A stretch of DNA of 64,000 nucleotides, from contig NC_067119.1 of the NCBI RefSeq assembly GCF_021347895.1, positions 8,568,534-8,632,533 on the forward strand, in the 5' to 3' direction. Under the pieces are notes generated by a model. It had not been told where the DNA came from, did not search any database, and saw nothing but the letters and a program-made list of their open reading frames with translations. The stretch is from Acanthochromis polyacanthus. Lineage: Eukaryota > Chordata > Actinopteri > Pomacentridae. The position numbers and the translations under genes are program-made. Of the stretch, positions 10,612 through 23,297 are shown piece by piece (the stretch's first letter is position 1; each line of letters opens with the position of its first letter).

Positions 10612-12934
10612 GCAATGCTTTTTATTGGTCTGTTCAGTTACACACTTTAAGGTTGAATTCTTACTTGCTGTTAATGCTGGGAGGGTATCAAATAGTGGGG
10701 AGCTTCAGGAATGGCAGAAGCCAAGACTTTTCCATCTTAACAGCTTTTAGTTTACATCTACAGGTGTGTAACAACCACAAAAAACAATAAAAATGGATTT
10801 TCACCTCATGGCACCTTTGATTTCTCCCGAGAATCAACCAGGGATCAAAAGCTAACTTTGCACAAAAGAACCAACTTTCTTTTGCTTTGTTTCTTGAACT
10901 GTAGTTCCAATTTCATTTTCACCTACCCTTGTTTGTGAAGAGTGCAATGTGACTCTTAACGCAGTTCTGAACACCTATATGAAGCCAAATATCGGTTGTA
11001 TAGATTCTTTCCTCAATCTGTGACTAACGGTGGTGATTAATTTAACACCAAGGAACCCAGAAACCTCAGATAGGAGCCTTTCAGTCATCAGATGGCTTCA
11101 CAAAGAAAACATGTCTTCACAGAGTGTAGGTTGAGCACAGATTTCACAGGCGTCCTGATGTTACTTACAGGATAATTCTGACTAAATTTATTTCCTCATT
11201 TGGTGTTTTGGTGGTGTCAACCGAAAACCTAAAAGAGGTGTTGTTGGACAGCAAGAGCCATAGCATTTAATTTGCTCCTATCCTGAATGTTTATCATCTT
11301 TAATTTATTCAGGTTTAAACTCTCTCCTCTCTGTGTGCTACTTTACAAAATTGTTAATGCATTTATTTCCATGCCAGGTTGCTAAAATTGTGGTGGGTAG
11401 TGTTAAAAAAAACATTTAGCATCTGCTTTTTCTTTAAGCCATAAATGTTTTATGTTATACTATGCTTTCCCATCATTATCACTGATATCCAGGACCTGAC
11501 TAAAGCTATCTGCAGCATGTTGATCTTCATTGTGAGGCTGTTTATAATAGACTTCTCCCGCTAGACAGCAGAGATATTCTGTGGACATTAAGGTGACAGT
11601 AGGAGAAAATCTGATTGTTATATTAAGGTTTCTGTGACAGCGAGAACATATTTCCATGTATTGTTTTCACACCATTATATCAGTACACACGCTTCAGAGA
11701 TGGATTAAGAGACTGTGTGGGGAGGTGGGGGGGGATGAAGGGTCCTCATGACCAGGGAACCTTATCTGGAGCCGCTTTACAGCAGCCACGATGAGCAAGA
11801 AAGATAACGGAGCAGGAACAGTGCCAGCGTGAGCAAGGTCAGCAAAAGACTCGCTCACGGCCACATCTCCAAAAACACGAGCTGGAGAGCAGAGAAAAAC
11901 ACATTTGCCTTCGCTTTTGGTCGGATTTTTACTTGTTTTTCTTATACATTTGACATATAGTAGCAATTTGGTCTTTGCAATTTAGCACAGTCGCTCTCCC
12001 AACGCCTGGGAATTGTGAACTGTGAAAGAGGAGATCACACACACGCTGCAGCAATAGCAGATGGACCTGCTTTTCTGTGCATTAGCAACAAATAAGCTGC
12101 AACTTGAATGCGCACAGTAACACAATTATTCAGCAGATACTCTCTGTCCCTTTGTTTTCTATTTTATTTTCCACCCTCTCCTCCTCTCTGTAGCCAGAGC
12201 TGCTCCACTATAATAACCCAGCTTTGATTGTAACCAGCGAGCCACAAACATTACTTGGTCCGCATACAAATTTGTGGCACGGGCTGCTGAAAGGTTGGCA
12301 CAAAATGAATCATAAATCATCCCTTATCTGCCGCTGATCGGATAAATCATTGAGTGCTACACACACCCCCAAAAAAAAGAGGTCACTTCTACTCTGCTTT
12401 TTATGCATTCCTAACGTTTCATGTTCATCTGCGTGTGATTTATTATTTGCATTGCTGATGGCTTTGGTGTCAGTCAGAGCTCTAAGGGAAAACTTTTTCA
12501 TTCCCTCTGCCTCTGCCTGGCTGTGGCATGCTATCAAGTCAGAAGTGGACAGGCTAATGTATTACTGCATGTCGGGGAATATCAAACTGTGTGTGCCTTG
12601 AGGGTGAGGAGCCTTTATTGGAGTGTTTAGAAAAAAAAAGAAGCACCCCCCATTCCTTCCTCCACACCGCCATCTGAAATGGGCAGTCCTCTCCATCCCT
12701 GAGCAGAGATTAGGGATTCCATAGCCGGGGGATTCAGGTAACTGATAAGGCCCCTCTGAAGTTTTATATGCAGGCTGACAGCAGCCAAACCTCCCATTAA
12801 AGATGAGCAAGGAAGGACCTAACATGTAGATATAAACATTAGGGAAATGCCACATATACTGTCTCTTTACCGTAGGAGCATGTGAATAGAGAGAGCGCAG
12901 GCGAAAGTGGAGAGACAGATAAAGACTTTGGCGA
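10612..12934. other. Non-coding stretch, nothing recognised
   Basis: I see no gene or recognisable transposon. Poly-G sequence occurs at about 11716-11734. Open frames are short and overlap on both strands. The sequence from about 11690 to 12960 is less A+T-rich, lacks obvious repeats and could include conserved non-coding sequence, but that is only a guess from texture. Confidence 0.5.
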
Positions 12935-13930
12935 TTAGGCACCATCAAGTAAGGACAAATGAGCCACAAAATAACTTGAAATGACACAAAAAGGAGATTA
13001 AAAATGATCAATAACTTACACAAAACAACACAAAATGACAAGAATCTGACACAAACAAGACACAAAACAACAAAAAACAGACACAAAACAATACAGATAA
13101 GACACAAAACCACAAAAAAAGACAAAAAATGAGACACAAAACGGCAAACGTCAGACACAAAATGACACAAAAGACACAAATTGACACAAATGAGATGCAA
13201 ACTGATAAAACAACAACAAAGCAACAAAAAAATTAGACAAATGAGACACCAAATGCCACGAACAGGTGCATATCATCAAAAAAATGAAAAAAGAAAAGCA
13301 AAATGAGCCACAAAACAGAATAAAATGAAACAAAAAGGAGATCACATAACAACAAACATACACAAAACACCACTAAACAACACAAATTGACCAAAAACAG
13401 ACACTAAACGCAACACAAAATGACAAAAACGACATACAAAACAGCAAAAATCAGGCACACAGTGACACAGATGAGATGGACAGTGACAAAATGATAGAAA
13501 TGAGTAACAAAATGACACAAGCAAGGCGTAAATAAAAAATAATCCTACACAAAACGAAAACCTAAAAGATATGCAAATTAGCAAAACACAAAATGACACA
13601 AATCACCAAATGACACATAGGAGGCACAAATCAACAAAAAACTGACACAAAACTACAAAAATGAGACACAAAAAAGCAAAAGTCTGACAACTCAAGTGAG
13701 ACACAAATCGAAACAAACGAGATGCAAATTGACAAAACTTGCAAGAAAACAATACGGAACGACAGAAAACAACACAAAGTGGTAAAAGTGAGACACAAAA
13801 TCAACCCGAATTGACAAAAACTAGACATACAACAACACAAAGGAGACACAAAACGAGAAAAATGAGACGCAATACAACACAAAGAGAGACTACACAATGC
13901 AAGCGTGACAAAAACCTCAAAAACTAGACC
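12935..13930 (+). repeat. Degenerate ACACAAA-rich minisatellite, about 1 kb
   Basis: The plus strand is almost entirely built from variants of GACACAAAATGACACAAATG, with ACAAA recurring roughly every 10-13 bases and strong A+C bias. Copies are too diverged for a fixed period. Read on the minus strand it gives several overlapping open frames up to 221 codons, made of Phe, Val, Ser, Cys and Leu. These frames come from the repeat composition and are not genes. The block has sharp composition edges on both sides. Confidence 0.85.
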
Positions 13931-14150
13931 ATAATTACAGTACAGTTAATGTTGAAGTCACACAATGTAAATACTGTATATTACTGGAAATGCTAGCTAC
14001 ACTATTAAACAGTAAACCTTACATTCTTCTGTAGAGTGCTGAAATCAATATTTAGTAAAGTTTAATAATAACACTGTAAAAATACAGAAAATTACTGGAA
14101 ACAACAGCAGCCAGTACTTCACTATGCATTTAAAGTATTTTCTTATAGTG
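13931..14150. mobile_element. A+T-rich MITE-like remnant
   Basis: The sequence contains AACACTGTAAAAATACAG and AAATTACTGGAAACAACAGC, followed by AGCCAGTACTTCA. Together these resemble a common teleost A+T-rich miniature element whose ends read ACACTGTAAAAAA and whose interior reads GCTGCCAGTA. Similar pieces are seen near 26040-26095 and 40500-40535. Borders are uncertain and no target duplication was found. Confidence 0.4.
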
Positions 14151-15628
14151 TAGTGATAGTGGTGGAGGTTTTTAGTGATTTTTTTTTTTTAATAACAGCA
14201 TCCATTTCTAAGAAAAAACTGCCAACAAAAAAAACTTGCCGAGCTTTTAAAGGCATCACTACTCTTGAAGACACAAAGACCCCAACTACAGTGATATGCT
14301 TTCCATTATCACCATTTGTATGATTCGCCACATTTTTATCCATCTCTGCAACAACAGGTTTTTCACTCTGCCTTCAAGTGTGATCATTTGTGAAAGAGCC
14401 GTGAACATTCTTACGCTCTCAAGGGTTCGGTTTCAGCTCATTCCAGAGCTTGAAGACATCTCAGAAATTCACAATTTCATTCAAAAGTCCAGAAGTATTA
14501 GAGGAAAAAAGTGAAAAATAACATCAGAAACATTTTCTCTGCAAATAAAAAATTACCAAAAATATTATTAAATGTCACATTATTAGATTGCAATCCGTGT
14601 GAGTAGTATTTTACTGTCATTATAGTCGAGGTGGAGCTAGTTTTAGCTATTAAAACAATGCTTTAGCCAGTGTTCTCTAAGACTGGGTCCTGTAAGGTAA
14701 GGTAATCTTGTTTTTCATCCCAGAGGGGCAATTTGTCCTAAAGACAGCAGTAAACAAAAGCACTGTAGTCCATAATCACTACACACACTCCAAGCCACAC
14801 AGCAGACAAAAGGATCACAAAATGCTGTTCAAAAGGACAATGGTAACAGGAACAAGTGCATTTTTCAATGTATTTGTCCACAGCATTGACTGTATCTGCA
14901 ACCAGATGGAAGCAACTTGCACTGACCCACAAGATAAATCTGAGTTTTGACACAGTTACTCGGCAAGGAAAAGTTTTACCTTACAAATCTGTGTTTGTTT
15001 TATTTTTCTACTTTCTTATTTTTTGGAGGGTGGCTTATATTGAAACAAATAAATGAAATTCGAAGTTTGGATGGGAAATATCACAACTCAGATAAGTAAA
15101 ATGTGTCACAGTCCGAGACTTGTTTTGGAATAATTGAAAAAACTTAGACACCTTTTTTTTTAAAAAAAGTAAAACCTTCACCTGGAAAATAATTTGTAAC
15201 TGTAGCTGTCAAATAAACGTAGCGAAGTACAAAAAGTGAGATCGTAACAAATTGTTTTGCTGCAACAGCAACGAAGCTCAAGTATACTATATGATAACTA
15301 CGAAACCAGTATTTGCTACTGCTAAATACAGTGCAAAGTACTAGATGTGGACCAGATTCAGAGGAATTTAGGAGTGACACGAGCACAACACTTTAGGTTC
15401 TGACTGCATATATTGAACTGTAGTAAACACTAATATGGACCAGATAAGTTCAAGTGTCAATATCGAAATGAACACAAAAAAACTTTGTACATATTAAAGA
15501 AAAAAACAAGCAAAAACTCTCACTGATTTGAATTTAAGCTAGCAGACTTTGTATCGCTGATGTTTTAGCTGAAGTCACTGGGGTTCAACATGGTGGAAAT
15601 TAGCATGACAGCTAACGAACATTAGCTC
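14151..15628. other. Non-coding stretch with a weak repeat-like segment
   Basis: From about 14690 to 14840 the sequence (GTAAGGTAATCTTGTTTTTC, then CCCAGAGGGGCAATTTGTCC) resembles a dispersed teleost repeat, but I cannot assign it. The rest is A+T-rich with homopolymer runs, for example T/A runs at about 15151-15168. No gene is seen. Confidence 0.45.
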
Positions 15629-15801
15629 CGACTTCCTCCCACAGTTCAAAAAAAGCTGAGGTTAACTGATTATTCTAAATTGCCCGTAGGTATGAATGTG
15701 AGTGCGACTGTTTGGCTATATATGTAGCCCTGCAACAGACTGGCGACCTGTCCAGCGTTTCCCCTCCCTTCACCCGAGTCAGCTGGGATAGACTCCAACA
15801 C
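15629..15801 (+). repeat. SINE fragment (body and 3' part)
   Basis: The blocks ACTTCCTCCCACAGTTC, TTAACTGATTATTCTAAATT, GCCCGTAGGTATGAATGTGA, TGTAGCCCTGCAACAGACTG, GACCTGTCCAGCGTTTCCCC and AGTCAGCTGGGATAGACTCC run in canonical order in plus orientation. Both ends are truncated: the tRNA-like head and the ATGG tail are absent. Confidence 0.88.
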
Positions 15802-17775
15802 TCAGATCACTCAGAACAACTTGTATTGATTTACAGTGAACCTTTCCTCAAAGAATACAAGTGGAAACAAGTCACGGGAGCAAAAATCCACCCTACAGCA
15901 TAGTAGAGTCACCAGATCCCTTCACTGTAGAGGTAAGATGTTCAGGTTTTCCTCTCATTCTTCACCCATCAGTAGCTAAAATCCGACCGAAAGACAAAAT
16001 GGAAAACTCCAAATGTATGCTAATGTCTTTCTGTGCCTTCAGAACGTGTCGGTATACCAAATTTAGAAGTAGCAAATTCGCCTAAGTGAACAAAGGCAGG
16101 TAACAAATCAGAGTAGAAGACAGAAATGACAGTTGTGAAAAGTCTAGGAATACATCCCCAAGAGAACTCAGCACATTTCCCCTGGATAATGTCTATCCTT
16201 GATTCTGTCATTGGCGTATGCCGTTATTTGCCACACTACAATGCCATTATCAATCTCAGAAGCATTCTGGAAACCTTTCATGCTACCACAGAATAATTGG
16301 CGTTGGAGTTGCTCCCTAATGAATGGAATTCACACTGTAATCTTCTTATCTCAACCCACAAACACTGATCGATTTTGCAAGTAAGCTGGCATACTTATTT
16401 GTGATTTAATAAGGGCTTTTCTCCTGCAACAAAAGGAAAACACAAGTTTGTCTGAACAAAAGTCTGCCTTCCCTAGTTGCTGTGATGTGGTTGCTGTTAA
16501 TATCATAAGCAGCAGCTGAAACATGAGCGTCAATAGAAAGACATTTTGGACCTCAACAATGTTTACATACGGCCTTCATCAAGCAGTCAAGTCAATTCTC
16601 CGTCTGACAAGTCACCTGGCAGCTGCGGTTATTGAAAGATGGGCCGAGCTGGTCAGGCCTAAGTGATTTTGATCGATTCGGTTCAAGTCTACAGTCAATG
16701 TTTCAGTTCCGGTGTCGGTCCTCGGATGAGGAAACACTGTCAATCACAGTCCGAGACAAGGCCTCCTCTAAGTTTGGTGCTGCAGATCAATAGACCACCA
16801 CTGACTGCTATCGTGGGGGCAAATGAAGGCAATGTAAGGAAGCGAATGAGACAGAGGGGGAGAATCTTTGAGCATTGACAGCGATGTTGAAATGTTCAAA
16901 GAGGCACATCTACACAAGAGGAAGCTTCTGTAGAGTTTGAGAATGAGGAAAGACTGAAAACTGAGGAGAAATCATTCAAAAGTGACAGGAAGAGGAAATG
17001 ATACACAAAACTCTGACATACATCACACAAGCAGGAGAAGATTATATGAATTCCACAATGATTTGTATAGAAAGACATGATTGGAATTTGCAATATATTG
17101 CTCAATGCTTGGTATGCAATCATAAAGAGAATATGCATTTTTTTTCCTACTTGTGTTCTGTGTTTTCCTCTATGGACCTGTGCAAATCGATGCATAGCTC
17201 CAGGTAAACAGGGAAAAAAGTTTGCAAGTGGAGTTTTAACAGCTTAATGTTTGAGTTGTTTGTGGTTATGAGAATGAGTGCCTAAGGTATGGAAGGAGGC
17301 AACTGGACAGAAATCAAATCATTTGTACGAACTACGTGATACATGTTACTCCATTTGACTATGAATCTGTGCTACTCAGTATTGTATTGGGCTAATTAAA
17401 CTTGTCCCTTGCAAATCAATCAAGATGCATCCTTCACTCTTGGATTAATTCATTAACACTTATATCTGTTGCAGGTAGACAAAAACACATGAAAAGTTTT
17501 GTAGCATTCCTAAAGTGGTAAAATAAGACTCGTAGTAAGCAGAAAAACAAGACATTTTCATGTACATATATTTGAAAAACGCCTTATAATAGGCCACCAA
17601 AGACATAAAACACTATACTGCATACCTAAGTATCTCATGCAAATAACACATTTCACTTTTACACCATATATAAACCTGACAATTTAAAGTACATAAACTT
17701 TTTTCTATCAAAAAGTTCCAAGTGTGTGCTCATAAAAAGCAAAAACCATATCCAATTTAAATGAAGTCATTCTTG
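15802..17775. other. Non-coding stretch, nothing recognised
   Basis: Unique-looking sequence with balanced to A+T-rich composition and no repeat family that I recognise. Open frames are under 130 codons and overlap in both directions. No splice-bordered exon stands out. Confidence 0.5.
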
Positions 17776-18398
17776 GGGGCCGTTTACACGAGGATGCTTG
17801 CATGTAAAAACGTCAAAATATTTCAACAAAACACCCAATCGTTTATACGAGGACGGCGTTTTGGGGGCTTAAAAACGCAAAAATTTGAAATCGGCCTCCA
17901 GAGTGGAAAAGTTGAAAACTCTCCGCCGTTACGTTTCCGTCTAAACAGCAAAACGCAAAACTTTGCCGAGATCTGACCACGTCGCGTATGCAATTACGTC
18001 ACATACGTGCACCGGTGCTTTGGTTTGCCGGCCGGTACAAGGAAGTAAACAAAGATGTGTGATTATTTCCATCCTTCGTACCTTCAAGCAACTCTGGCAG
18101 CTCTATGTACACTACAGGAGTCGTACCAACAAACGTACAGAATCTGTACAGATTCCATTCATGAACATTTACCACGGCGGAGATCCGAAAAGGGAGACAG
18201 TACGCATGCGCGTAGACATGGCGGAGTTTTATCACAGCACCACCCAGCTGCCTGGCATGCATATCCAATCGAATTCCACACACTATAGAGTCACCGTATA
18301 TACGCAGATTTCCTTCAAAACCGCTCGTCTAAACATGAAATGACAAGACGCCATTTTTGCGTTTTCTGTTAAGATGGCCCTCGTATAAACGTAGCCTT
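17776..18398. mobile_element. hAT-like non-autonomous element, about 620 bp
   Basis: The left end contains GGCCGTTTACACGAGG at 17778-17793. The right end contains its diverged inverted complement CCTCGTATAAACGTAGCC at 18379-18396. The interior is CpG-rich compared with its flanks and includes AAACGCAAAA-type blocks near both ends that are also inverted. This layout resembles non-autonomous hAT-type elements common in teleosts. Candidate 8-bp flanks (AGTCATTC and AGTCTTTT) match at only six positions, so the target duplication and exact borders are uncertain. Overlapping open frames inside have no transposase motif that I recognise. Confidence 0.65.
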
Positions 18399-18449
18399 AG
18401 TCTTTTCCGTTATGTCAAAATGGAAACCCTTCAACTTGAATTATTTTTT

Positions 18450-18480
18450 GGGGGGGTGGGGTGGGGTTGGGGTGGGGGTG
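18450..18480 (+). other. Potential G-quadruplex-forming run
   Basis: The plus strand carries five runs of four or more G separated by single T or TT (G7-T-G4-T-G4-TT-G4-T-G5). This satisfies the usual four-run quadruplex pattern with very short loops. It lies about 50 bp beyond the end of the hAT-like element. Only the sequence pattern is seen; folding is inferred. Confidence 0.75.
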
Positions 18481-21400
18481 TCACACAGAGCCAAATCAAG
18501 CAAGCAGTATGAGTGGGGAGGAATGATTATGTTTACTGTGGTCCAAAAACTTGTTGGCAGGTGGTCGTGTTGGAGAACTCAATTGCCATTACGCCATAGT
18601 TCATGTGCCAAATGTTCTTCCATAGACAGCAGAACTCAACGCTGAAAGAATTATTCTGAAGGTTACATTCACAGTGCAAAGACCCACCTCTTGTCATCAA
18701 TGATGATCCTTGACATGACAGGCGGGTCATTCTGTTCCTCTTGACCGAGATCTTCGCAGACTTTGGCAAGCACTATCTCGTCAGGTCAATGGGGAAATCA
18801 CAAAGGTGTTCACAAAAATGAACTAAGCAGTGGTCCCGATGTTGACAGATTTGTGACAAGAGTTACTGATCATACCTGTTGCATGTGCATGACCATGCCA
18901 TGCTTCGTTTATGTGGAGCAGGAACAGAATCTGAACTTAATGACATTTAGGAACATTTCCTGATGCATCTCTTTTATCTTAAAGGTTGTACAGTCAAAAG
19001 ATGTCATGTTGAGCTTGTAAATGATGTTGCTTTTTTTCTACTTACAGAGGTTAAGTTTTAATATAACAACAGTTTTTGGTGTAAAGAAAAATCTGAATAT
19101 TAAGGAAAACCAAGCAGATCTGAGATAATAGGAAAATGTTGACTTTTGTTTCATTTAAAATGTACAAATTTGTTAATAGCTCTTAATATTTTAATGTAGT
19201 TTGCAAAAGATTACTGCAGAACATATCTGCACCGCCTGAGGTAAGAGTGTTTTATTTATGATGCACATTTATAAACATAATAATATTAAGAGGGAATGGT
19301 AGCAAAACTATAGCAAAAGCTATGCCAATACTCTAGTCTTGTGATCTGTAAATGTTTTAGAATAAGTTTCGTTCCAACTGACAACTTAGGGAAAAATTCT
19401 AAACTCCAGAATATACAGGATGTGCTCTTTGTTTTGTACTCACTGACATCCTCAGTGCTTCTGAAGCAGCTGCAGCGGTGAGACAGGTTTTTATGTAAGT
19501 GCAGACTGCAGATAAATCCAGAAGTCTTGAACAAGATAAGATGCACAGATGCCCTTCTTCAGATGTGAGAAGGTTATCACTCGAAGTCATATCTGATAGC
19601 TACACAACTGAGCCACCACACCAGCAACACCTGTCAATGAGAAATCATCCAAACGCTCCTGCTGTCACACATAATCTTTGCCATTAGACTGATGCATTTC
19701 TCGATACCGCCTGATCAGGTTCTGCAAAGTATACACACCATCAACTTTGGACGACATCCTTCATTAACTCTTTCTTTACCCCGGAGTATTCACCAGCTGG
19801 ATCACATCCACTTTCAGGCAGGCAAACGAGAAAGACACCACTTCCAAACTCATTATGGCTGGACAGCTGTTCCGGTGGGGACTTTCCAAAATCAACAATC
19901 ACTTCCTGGACAGCGTCTGACAGCTACCGCTGGGCCTAGTAACGACGTCGCAGACACTCTGGCGCTGCCATTGCACATCCTTAACACATCTCAATTTGGC
20001 ATGCCGCTGCGGTATGTGACAGGATGTAGAGAGTCGGCACTTCTTACTAATGTTTAATGGCAGTGAAAGCTGAGGGGGGGGGAGTCCATACAGCAAATTT
20101 GAACTGATGAGCTTCTCGATATCTGGAAACTGGAGCACGGTTCGAATATCTCTCCCCGGGGCCACCTGTGCTGAAATTAATGCACATGACCACCTATCCA
20201 CCAAATGGCACATGTTATATCCTACTGAGAGTTTGCAGCCTCATGTTTATTCCATCGTGCTGCTATGCCATGTCATGAATCAAACCATTCCTTGACAACT
20301 AAATCTCATTAGGGGTGTATTTGTTTGTGTGCGTGAGGCGTCTGGTGAGCTGGAGAGGGATGAGAACCAGCGATTCAGAGGAAGTAGCTTCCTGGCAGAT
20401 GTTCACCGGCTCAGTTGTCAAGGCCAGCCAGCTCAGCCTTATGGGTAATGTCCAGGTGGTGTGATCAGACCACAGCGGACACACATCCAGCCCCGGTTTG
20501 TGTTGATTTACATCCCTTCCACCACACGATGCTGCGGCACACATACACTCTCATTCCTGCATGGTTTGGAATCTGTGATGCACTGTTTGTGTGTGTTAAT
20601 GAGCTCTAGTTTCCACACTCATCCGTTTGTGTGTGTACATTTGTTCTTCTACAGTATGTATATTTGCGCAGCGTCTGTATACACACAGCATGAGCGGCAG
20701 GACTGGGGAGTGTTTAATGATTCAACAGTCCCAACAGGTCACTGGAAGTCCATTCATTTCCGATGGAGCCCCGCAACTGTCAGCAAGCGTGTCAGATAAG
20801 AAACACGTTTGCAGCCCAACACAGTCACTATTTACCTGCTAAATGGATTTCATTAAATTACCAGAAGTCCTGCCCAGTACTTCCCACATTTGTACAAGTT
20901 TAATTTGAGAGAGAACAGAGAAATAGAGAAAATAACACTACAAAAAAGAAAAAAGAAAACAATCCCATCTTCTACTTAGGTAGATAGTGCGCTCAGAAGC
21001 AGTTCTATTGTTTTTGCATTCATTTTCAATTACTACCTAATCAGTGCTTGCTGGGTAGTTGTATTAACTCATCAAAACAATGTATTATGAAAGGAACTTC
21101 CAAAAGCAATGGATAATACAAGACTTGTCTGCTAATATTTTGAAATTCCACGTCTTTTTCTTTGTTTGTTTTTTTCTTTAGTACAGTTTTTTCTATTCTA
21201 TATTCAGAAAACAATATGAGGAAGCAATGCAGAACCCTCATGTGTCAGCTCTAGAACTGGACTTGCCTTGTGCCCAAGAGTTAACTTAAAATTAAAGGAA
21301 ATTGGGAAGTGCAAAGTTCTCTTATTAGAAAGAGCTTGTATGGTAGTGTGGTGCTCCTTTACGATAGCAGTGGAAAGCATTACGATATTAAATGGAGCTG

Positions 21401-21635
21401 AAGGTTTGTAAAGCTGCCATGAATAGTTGGGATAGTTATTACAACAAATGTTTTGGGTTTTTTTTGTATCACGACATAATTGTTGCCTTCTGACATGAGT
21501 TGTTTTTTCTTTTGGCTCCTGTCACTGATCGACTGCAGTTGGAGCTACAGTTTTAGACAATGGCAGCGGCACCTTGCTCAATTAATGTAAACACTTCACT
21601 GACCTAAAGCTTCCAAAGGATGCTTGTTCTACTTT
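18481..21635. other. Non-coding stretch, nothing recognised
   Basis: No gene or transposon was recognised. A short G run is at about 20074-20083, and GT-rich segments lie near 20323-20340 and 20583-20640. Open frames up to 121 codons overlap on both strands without motif support. Confidence 0.5.
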
Positions 21636-22702
21636 TCTTTTCAGCTTTTCTCTTCAGAGGTCGCCACAGCAAATCATCTGCTTCCATCTAACCCTATCCT
21701 TTGCATCCTCTTACACCAACTTATTTCCTGTCCTCTTTGACGACATCCATAAACCTCCTCTTTGGTCTTCCTCCAGGTCTCCTGCCTAAGTTCAAAACTC
21801 AGCATCCTTCTACCAATATATTCAGTGTCCCTTCTCTGTTCATGTCCAAACCATCTCAATGTGGCCTCTCTGACTTTATCTCCAAAGCCTCTAACATGTG
21901 CTGTCCCTCTGATGTAGTCATTCCTGATTCTATCCCTTCTGGTCACTCCCAAAGAGAACCTCAACATTTTAACCTCTGCTACTTCCAGCTCTCTCTCTCT
22001 TTTCCTCAGTGCCACTGTCTCTCTATCATACAACATCGCTGGTCTCACCACCGTTTTCTGCACCCTTCCTGTCATGCTTGCTGAGACTCTTATCACATAT
22101 TACACCTGACACTTTTTCTCCACCTGTTCCAACCTGCTTGCTTCTTCACTTCTTTCCCACTCTTCTTCATTCCTACTCCCTGTAACCTCACCCTTCCATT
22201 TGGGTCCCTCTCATTCACACACATGTATTTTGTCTTGCTCTGGGTAACCTTCTTTCCTCTCCTCACCAGGGCATACCTCAACCTCTCTAGATTGCCCTCC
22301 ACCTGCTCCCTGCTTTCACTACAGATCACAATGTCATATGCAAACATCACAGTCCATGGAGATTCCTGTCTAACCTCATCTGTCAGCCTGTCCATCACCA
22401 CAATGAACAAGAAAGGGCTCAGAGCTGTTCCTCGATGCAGTCCCACCTCCAGTTTGAACTCTTCTGCCACACCTCACCACTGTCTTACAGCCCTCATACA
22501 TGTCCTGCACCAGTCTGACTTCTTCATGCAAAACCACAATTCTTCTCTCAGGCACCTTATTGTACGCTGTCTCCAGATCTGAAAAGACACAATGCAGCTT
22601 CCTCAGACCTTCTCTATTAACATCCTCAAAGCAAATACTGCATCTGTAGTACTCTTTCCTGGCATGAAAACATACTGCTGCTCACAAATGCTCACTTCTG
22701 TT
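21636..22702 (-). mobile_element. RTE-type LINE reverse-transcriptase fragment, degenerate
   Basis: On the minus strand the translation reads in pieces that I recognise from the abundant teleost RTE-clade (BovB-like) polyprotein. These include LHCVFSDLETAYNKVPERRI, LVQDMYEGCKTVVRC, LSPFLFIVVMDRLTDEVRQE and IVICSESREQVEGNLERLRY. Further on are AEVKMLRFSLGVTRRDRIRN and EYIGRRML. These span the reverse-transcriptase palm and the carboxy-terminal region. The catalytic block, FADD in related elements, reads FAYD, and frames shift several times, so the copy is inactive. The apurinic endonuclease domain at the 5' end is missing; the 5' edge abuts an L2 fragment at about 22702. Confidence 0.88.
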
Positions 22703-23297
22703 TTCAGTAGGTTAGATTATTGTAATGGTGTATTAACTAACACCAGGAAACTGGACCATATTACAGCAGTCCTCAAATCACTACACTGGCTTCCTGTTAG
22801 ACAGAGTTCAAAACCTTACTCTTGGTCTACAAAGCGCTGATTGGTCTTGGACCAAAATCCATCCTGGACTTATTATCCCCATATGAAGCATCCAGAGCCC
22901 TCAAGTTGTCAGAAACAGGTTTACTTTGAGTTCCCAGAACCAGAACCAAAAATAGTGAAGCAGCATTCAGTTATTATGCTCCTCACCTGTGGAACAAACA
23001 TCCTGAACACCTGAGGTCTGCTCAAACTGTCGGCTTGTTTAAATCAGGCCTGAAAACCACATTGTTTATTATCGCCTTCTCTGAGACGCTCAGTATATTT
23101 TCCTGGCTTTTAATGCACTTTTAGGTTTGCCTTTTAATGCATTTCTATGTTTTATTTCTATAAATTTAATGTTTGATCCTAATGTCATCCTAAAATCATC
23201 TTCATAACTATTTTTCTGAAAGTATTTTTTCACCACCATAAAGCATCTTAAACTGCTTTGTGTATAAATTGTGCCATACAAATGAACTTGCCTTGCG
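22703..23297 (+). mobile_element. L2-like LINE 3' fragment
   Basis: The plus strand encodes the reverse-transcriptase carboxy-terminus typical of teleost L2 elements: RLDYCNGVLT, ITAVLKSLHWLPVRQ, then in other frames the equivalents of GLGPKS and the SAQTVGLFKSGL region. A 3' untranslated region and the terminal TGCCATACAAATGAACTTGC follow, the standard teleost L2 ending. Several frameshifts, stops and a small deletion after DYCNGVLT make it inactive. It is joined head-on to the RTE fragment, so its 5' truncation point coincides with the RTE edge. Confidence 0.85.

Noticed and set aside
12562..13897. Series of minus-strand open frames up to 221 codons with hydrophobic Phe/Val/Ser/Cys-rich products.
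   Set aside because: They coincide with the ACACAAA minisatellite; the apparent proteins simply mirror the repeat and overlap in several frames.
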